Assembly: GCA_036655755.1 (NCBI GenBank)
Contig: JAVVPN010000054.1
Location: 1-19,086 of the forward strand
Reading direction: 5' to 3'
Length of the DNA stretch: 19,086 nt
Origin: JAUNSR01 sp036655755
Lineage (GTDB): Bacteria > Bacteroidota > Bacteroidia > Bacteroidales > JAUNSR01
Under the pieces are notes generated by a model. That model was not told the DNA's origin. It worked only from the letters and a program-made list of their open reading frames with translations, and did not search any database. A program made the translations under genes and the position numbers. This document shows positions 15,237-19,086 of the stretch, one piece after another. Numbering within the stretch: the first letter of the stretch is position 1; every line of letters begins with the position of its first letter.

Positions 15237-16469
15237 TTAATTATAAGCTGTTTCTCCGTGTTCGTAAATATCGAGCCCCTCTTCTTCAATCCGCTTGTCC
15301 ACCCGCATTCCGATCGTAAGATCGACCGCTTTAAAAAGCAGAAATCCGGTCAGCAACCCCCAGCCCATATAAACAAAGGCTCCTAAAAGCTGCATACTCA
15401 ACAAAAGCATGCCTCCGCCATATAACAACCCGCCTTCAATGGCAAAGAATCCGGTGAGAATGGTACCTAGCGTACCGCATACACCGTGAACCGATACGGC
15501 ACCTACGGGATCGTCGATACGCAATCGTTCTTCGAAAAAGGAGATTGAAAAAACCATAACACTGCCACATATCGCGCCAATGGCAACCGCTCCGAAAGGC
15601 GAAACGACATCGCATCCGGCCGTTACTCCAACCAGGCCGGCCAATACTCCGTTGAGACTAAGGGAAAGTGAAGGTTTACCATAACGAAGCCAAACCAATA
15701 TTAATGCGACCACTCCGCCGGCGGCTCCCGAAAGATTCGTGTTAAGGAATACATCTGAAATAATACGGCGACTATCACCCGTAGCGCTGAGTTGAGAACA
15801 TGGATTGAAGCCAAACCATCCGAACCACAATAAAAACACCCCCAGAGTGGCAAGTGTCAGATTATGCCCCGGAATAGCATAGGTGCGGCCTTTTCGATAT
15901 TTACCCAGACGAGGCCCCACTATGAAGGCACCCATCAAAGCGAGCCACCCTCCCAATGAATGTACGACGGCAGATCCTGCGAAATCATGAAATCCAAGTT
16001 CAGAGAGCCATCCTCCGCCCCAACTCCAATGGCCGGAGAGAGGATAAATAATACCGAATATACAGACTGAGTAAATTAGATAAGCATGAAACTTTGTTCT
16101 TTCGGCTACTGCTCCCGATACGATAGTAGCGGCAGTAGCCGAAAACATGGTTTGGAAAATGAGGAAAGCGGTATCCGGAATCGGGCCCATCCATCCGGCT
16201 TTTCCGAACAGATCTAGCTTTCCGAAAATTCCCCATTGGGATGCTCCGAACATTAACCCGAACCCAATCGCCCAAAAGAGCAAACTCCCGAAACAAAAAT
16301 CGAGTAAGTTTTTCATCAAGATGTTGGCGGTATTTTTCGTTCGGGCAAAACCCGCTTCCACGAGAGAAAATCCGGCCTGCATGATAAATACAAGCATAGC
16401 ACCAAGCAGTACCCATATCGTATCGATTGAGGCCGCCAAAGAGGTTATATCTGTTGTTTCCATATTCAT
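15237..16469 (-). CDS. amtB: Ammonium transporter (Amt family)
   Basis: This about 410-aa inner-membrane channel conducts ammonium. It carries the family signature near the N-terminus (GFSLVEAGFARTKNT, then NILMKNLLD), DFAGSAVVH with the conserved Asp (D162 from this start), the first pore histidine (H170), GHNLTLATLGVFLLWFGWFGFNPCS, and the second pore histidine in VSVHGVCGTLGTI (H328). Eleven membrane helices are expected, and the hydrophobic pattern agrees. I chose ATG 16469 because it overlaps the glnK TGA as ATGA (16469-16466), a classic coupling arrangement. ATG 16475 or 16463 is also possible and changes only two residues either way. Together with glnK it forms the usual glnK-amtB operon, in which the P-II protein plugs the channel when nitrogen is plentiful. 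A terminator hairpin lies at 15148-15182. Confidence 0.96.
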   Translation of the reverse strand: MNMETTDITSLAASIDTIWVLLGAMLVFIMQAGFSLVEAGFARTKNTANILMKNLLDFCFGSLLFWAIGFGLMFGASQWGIFGKLDLFGKAGWMGPIPDTAFLIFQTMFSATAATIVSGAVAERTKFHAYLIYSVCIFGIIYPLSGHWSWGGGWLSELGFHDFAGSAVVHSLGGWLALMGAFIVGPRLGKYRKGRTYAIPGHNLTLATLGVFLLWFGWFGFNPCSQLSATGDSRRIISDVFLNTNLSGAAGGVVALILVWLRYGKPSLSLSLNGVLAGLVGVTAGCDVVSPFGAVAIGAICGSVMVFSISFFEERLRIDDPVGAVSVHGVCGTLGTILTGFFAIEGGLLYGGGMLLLSMQLLGAFVYMGWGLLTGFLLFKAVDLTIGMRVDKRIEEEGLDIYEHGETAYN

Positions 16470-16921
16470 CTGCATTCGGTATTTTCACAAATAGCGGTTT
16501 TTGCTATCCGAGCTTCTTTTCCATCCTCTACAGGCAGCTCAGATGAGGTCTCTATGGTATCGGTATACTCTTCCAAAGAGGGATTATATAAAGAGATGTC
16601 TCCTTTCTCACCGGTGCGTATCCGATAAGACTCTTCAATCGTCGAAACAAAAATACGGCCGTCTCCTATCTCTCCGGTCTGAGCCGACAGCAGAATCGCC
16701 TGTACCGTTTTTTCAACATTTATATTGCGAACCACAATGGTTAGCATCAATCGTTCGATGATATCGGTACCATACATTACTCCGCGATAGATTCGGTCTT
16801 GGCGGCTTTTTCCGATACCTCTTACGTCACAATACGAAAACCATTCGATATTGGCATCCAGTAATGCCTCTTTGACTTCCTCAAATTTTGTTTTGCGGAT
16901 AATCGCTTCGATTTTTTTCAT
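16466..16921 (-). CDS. glnK: P-II nitrogen regulatory protein with C-terminal extension
   Basis: The protein has 151 aa against about 112 for most P-II proteins. Conserved parts: N-terminal MKKIEAIIRKTKFEEVKEAL; T-loop ending YRGVMY, with Y50 aligning with the uridylylated Tyr51 of E. coli GlnB; B-loop TGEIGDGRIF (82-91); and C-loop RIRTGEKG (100-107). The T-loop is one residue shorter than in GlnB and its tip is diverged (KSRQDRI before YRG, and GTDIIERL where VDFLPK is usual). After about 114 there is an acidic, Glu/Thr-rich tail of some 37 residues (PSLEEYTDTIETSSELP then VEDGKEARIAKTAICENTE) with no family match I recognise. P-II trimers bind ATP/ADP and 2-oxoglutarate and block AmtB through the T-loop. 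The gene is first in the operon, and its stop overlaps amtB's start. A perfect inverted repeat abuts its start codon. Confidence 0.92.
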   Translation of the reverse strand: MKKIEAIIRKTKFEEVKEALLDANIEWFSYCDVRGIGKSRQDRIYRGVMYGTDIIERLMLTIVVRNINVEKTVQAILLSAQTGEIGDGRIFVSTIEESYRIRTGEKGDISLYNPSLEEYTDTIETSSELPVEDGKEARIAKTAICENTECR

Positions 16922-16974
16922 TTGTATATAATCTGTTTTTTACATCAAAGTATAAATGCGCCATTTATATACAA
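16922..16974. promoter_or_regulatory. 10-bp inverted repeat touching the glnK start codon
   Basis: TTGTATATAA (16922-16931) and TTATATACAA (16965-16974) are perfect inverted copies separated by 33 bases. The first arm ends exactly where the glnK ATG begins (16921 on the minus strand). The arms are AT-rich. This could be a pair of operator half-sites for a nitrogen-responsive regulator, or an RNA stem in the glnK leader enclosing 33 bases. Confidence 0.45.
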
Positions 16975-17219
16975 TCCAAAGAAATCATATCAATTTGCAA
17001 TACAAACCACAATGTAAATATCCTTTTGATTATATATTGATACAAAATTAATCACATTAGCACAAACAAAGATCGAATGGTATCTTTTTTCCAAACAAAA
17101 CACTTATGCAAAAACAGATTGATATATTTATAGATACTATCAAAGCAATTTATCACAAAAACAATCCATAATAGGACATAATGTAACAATCAGAAACTAT
17201 TAAAAGCAAAATAAGGTAT
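16975..17219. other. AT-rich intergenic region upstream of glnK
   Basis: There is no convincing gene here; the longest small frame I noted is a 21-codon one at 17106-17171 without support. On the minus strand TAATTTTG (17050-17043) matches the -7 consensus TAnnTTTG exactly and faces glnK. A TTTG (17070-17067) lies 16 bases upstream, shorter than the usual -33/-7 spacing. A start near 17035 would give a leader of about 115 bases holding the inverted repeat at 16922-16974. A 6-bp inverted repeat, TTGATA/TATCAA, is at 17119-17143. No terminator for the minus-strand gene ending at 17220 is evident. Confidence 0.4.
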
Positions 17220-18236
17220 TTATTTTATGGTGAAATTGCTATAAGAAGATCCGGAAAAAATAATTTCACCAGGATTACCCTCGTTCACTACGGCATATTC
17301 ATAAAAATCTCCTTTTTTTTGTTCGTGACTGATTTTAAATGATTTTGAAAGCGTACAGTTTGAATAACGGGTGTCCCGTGCCCGAAGTGTATAAGATGCA
17401 TCGTGAGAGATCCATAGATCAGTATTACTGTAACGAGACATTACAGAAAGATAGCGGAAGCCGGAAGCAATCTCTTTTACTTTCAGGGAACTGTAGCTCA
17501 GATTCTCGACCAATAGCGAGTCTGATAAACTATTGATGGTGATGTTGCCGTATTTATTGCGAATGGAGATATCCCAAACCTCGCGGATAGACGTATTTGA
17601 GTATTTACTGTCAATCCGTCCGCTGCGGAGATTGCCAAGGCTTGCCTGATCGCAATAAGCCATATCAAGCGTCAGATTGGTTGCATTCCCTAATTCCACC
17701 CTACTGTAAGCGGCTTGTACGGAGAGCGGTTGTACAAAATCGCCGGCTGCCAGTTTGCCATATTTTACCTCAATTCGGTAAATTCCCTCATTATAAGCGG
17801 GCATTTGTATCCGTCCATATTTCTGAATCAGTTCGGCCTGCATTTTAGAAGGCATCGTAACAGTCAGATGAATGGCTATTTTATCACTAATCCGATTAGT
17901 CATTTTAGACCCGACAGAGGTAACCACCTGAATACGGCTTTCCTGCTGTTCCATATTGACATGGATCTCTTTTAGTTGCTGCATGGCTTTAGTTTGACTA
18001 GCCGCTTTTGATTCGATTACAACATCAACGATTAGCTCATCGTTTTTTCCATATAATACGGTGAGTGATCCGTGCCGGTTGTCTGCTATCAGGCGGGATG
18101 CCTCTGTCACATTAAAGCGCTTCTGAAATTCGGAGCGAGCCACCTCCGAATCTTTTGCCATCAATACATAAGGAGAACATAGAAAACAGAAAGAGGTAAG
18201 GAATAGCTTGAGTACGTTTTGAAGAAATGGATTCAT
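17220..18236 (-). CDS. Secreted beta-repeat protein, DUF4097/DUF2807-like, 338 aa
   Basis: A signal peptide (about 1-27, LFLTSFCFLCSPYVLMA) is followed by a short N-terminal domain (FNVTEASRLIADNRHGSLTV) and a sheet-forming segment to about 130. The rest is built from repeats starting with an aromatic Tyr plus Gly or Ser: KYGRIQM 139, KYGKLAA 158, AYSRVEL 176, AYCDQAS 193, KYSNTSI 211, KYGNITI 228, SYSSLKV 247, RYSNTDL 268, RYSNCTL 290 and SYSNFTI 331. The spacing is 17-22 residues except for the last, a pattern expected of a right-handed beta-solenoid. It resembles the DUF4097 and GIN-domain (DUF2807) adhesin-like proteins of Bacteroidetes. It is probably periplasmic or surface-located, and no enzymatic motif is seen. 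It stands alone, 298 bases from glnK, with AT-rich DNA upstream. Function unknown. Confidence 0.78.
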   Translation of the reverse strand: MNPFLQNVLKLFLTSFCFLCSPYVLMAKDSEVARSEFQKRFNVTEASRLIADNRHGSLTVLYGKNDELIVDVVIESKAASQTKAMQQLKEIHVNMEQQESRIQVVTSVGSKMTNRISDKIAIHLTVTMPSKMQAELIQKYGRIQMPAYNEGIYRIEVKYGKLAAGDFVQPLSVQAAYSRVELGNATNLTLDMAYCDQASLGNLRSGRIDSKYSNTSIREVWDISIRNKYGNITINSLSDSLLVENLSYSSLKVKEIASGFRYLSVMSRYSNTDLWISHDASYTLRARDTRYSNCTLSKSFKISHEQKKGDFYEYAVVNEGNPGEIIFSGSSYSNFTIK

Positions 18237-18735
18237 GATATATCTATTTTAATGTTATGTTTTGCATAGTTAGACGGTAGGAGAGCAAAAAAGGTTGCAA
18301 TAAGCGCAAAATGGAGCTTATTTTATTGATTATAAAACTATAAATACTATTTAATCATACATGTATTAAATTAGTTTAAATATAATATAGACTAAGCATA
18401 ATAACTTTTTTAAAACCACTCTATATTACCTATTGAAATGATTAATTTTCATTTAATTAAATACTCGCCATAAATACTTATTTAGATTAATTTCATCAAA
18501 AAAGTAACCACTAACATACTAATCCTTATAATCTTAAAGCTAAAGGTCTTAATCACCATTAATATTAAGACAATGTCGTTTAGGATTTTCACCTTTTGTA
18601 TTTCAGAATATAAATAAATATTGCTAATTGAAAATTTTTACTCCTTTTTCACTTCTAAAACTTTTTGATTTATTCCATGTTCTTAATGTAGATTTTAAAA
18701 ATGAATCTAAGTCTCACATTAAAACCTAAACAATT
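18237..18735. other. Long AT-rich intergenic region before the lipoprotein gene
   Basis: About 500 bases, clearly more AT-rich than the rest of the window, between divergent genes. Both strands are full of stops, and I see no gene or tRNA. It holds several palindromic sites: ATACATGTAT (18357-18366), ATTTAATTAAAT (18451-18462) and TTAATATTAA (18559-18568). An 8-bp inverted repeat, GTCTTAAT/ATTAAGAC (18546-18553 and 18564-18571), has a 10-base loop. No exact TAnnTTTG box was found at a good distance from 18736. It probably contains the promoters for both flanking genes and a long leader. Confidence 0.5.
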
Positions 18736-19086
18736 ATGAAAAAAAGATTCTTTTATGGAGCATTGGGTCTCTTGACCTTGGGTGCATTTGCTGCTTGTTC
18801 ATCGGAAGAGGAACAGTTGAAAACACAAGAAGACGTAATGGTGGAATACCAGGTTAGCGTTGGTATTGGTGATATGGATACTCGTTCCGGCGAAATAACA
18901 CCACCGGATTGGGAAAAAGACTCACTAGATCCAAATTTGATCAAAGATTGTCCGGAAATCAGTATGGTAGAAAATTACATTACCGCAAAACGTCTTTATG
19001 CGAATGTAGGAATAACATATCAACCGGGTTCTCATCCTCAAGGACACGTATCAGATATATTTACTGTTAAACTTGAAAAATTCACA
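18736..19086 (+). CDS. Lipoprotein, N-terminal part (possibly fimbrillin-like); 3' end outside window
   Basis: ATG at 18736, open to the window edge (117 codons). The signal is MKKRFFYGALGLLTLGAFAACSSEEEQ, a clear lipoprotein signal with lipobox FAAC and the acidic SSEEE after the cysteine, which in Bacteroidetes favours surface export. The mature start continues MVEYQVSVGIGDMDTRSGEITPP. A short conserved-looking stretch with a TRS/TRA-type Arg soon after the lipid cysteine is common in Bacteroidales fimbrillin (type V pilin) subunits and related surface lipoproteins. The rest is too short to classify. The gene stands after a long AT-rich region, which would suit an independently regulated surface protein. 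Confidence is high that it is a lipoprotein, low for the fimbrillin idea. Confidence 0.75.
   Translation, partial: MKKRFFYGALGLLTLGAFAACSSEEEQLKTQEDVMVEYQVSVGIGDMDTRSGEITPPDWEKDSLDPNLIKDCPEISMVENYITAKRLYANVGITYQPGSHPQGHVSDIFTVKLEKFT

Noticed and set aside
17106..17171. A 21-codon frame in the glnK upstream region
   Set aside because: AT-rich, no ribosome-site evidence and no recognisable sequence; most likely chance.
18237..18735. Invertible (phase-variable) promoter for the lipoprotein
   Set aside because: I found no pair of matching inverted repeats far enough apart, and no recombinase gene is in the window. Only short local palindromes are present.

Overview
The window looks like a chromosomal segment of a Bacteroidales bacterium, probably close to Parabacteroides, Tannerella or Bacteroides. 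Evidence: a type IX secretion (T9SS) sorting domain at the end of the large phosphoesterase, Bacteroidetes-only families (DUF2851, DUF6057, the enlarged LepB), several -7 boxes of the Bacteroides form TAnnTTTG, and a Bacteroidales-type lipoprotein at the right edge. The genus is an inference. No tRNA, rRNA, IS element, prophage or CRISPR array was seen.

Layout. 1-206: 3' end of an HxlR-type regulator. 316-3492 (+): secreted calcineurin-like phosphoesterase with three Ig-like repeats and a T9SS C-terminal domain. A strong bidirectional hairpin (3518-3570) separates it from a minus-strand cluster, read as PH-domain-like membrane protein (5585-5181), dihydrolipoamide dehydrogenase (5134-3794) and a 59-residue two-helix membrane protein (3774-3595). 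5753-7348 (+): nadB, with a terminator and then a very GC-rich palindromic element (7438-7533) in the gap to the convergent DUF2851 gene (8831-7539, minus). 8923-11759 (+): dapB-lepB-wbqC, tightly packed and closed by a terminator. 11906-15147 (+): a DUF6057 membrane protein followed by a PD40/TolB-like lipoprotein with one CXXCH motif. 16921-15237 (minus): glnK-amtB with overlapping stop and start codons. 18236-17220 (minus): a secreted repeat-rich protein of DUF4097/DUF2807 type. After about 500 bases of AT-rich DNA, a lipoprotein gene starts at 18736 and runs off the window.

Most of the window is core metabolism and envelope biogenesis: NAD synthesis (NadB), lysine/diaminopimelate synthesis (DapB), signal-peptide cleavage (LepB), ammonium uptake and its control (AmtB/GlnK), and lipoamide oxidation (Lpd). 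The less understood parts are the DUF6057 + CXXCH-lipoprotein pair, DUF2851, the GC-rich palindromic element after nadB, the inverted repeat abutting the glnK start codon, and the YG/YS-repeat protein beside AT-rich DNA. I found no defence system and no clearly new multi-gene system; the DUF6057/PD40 pair is the best candidate for an uncharacterised functional unit.
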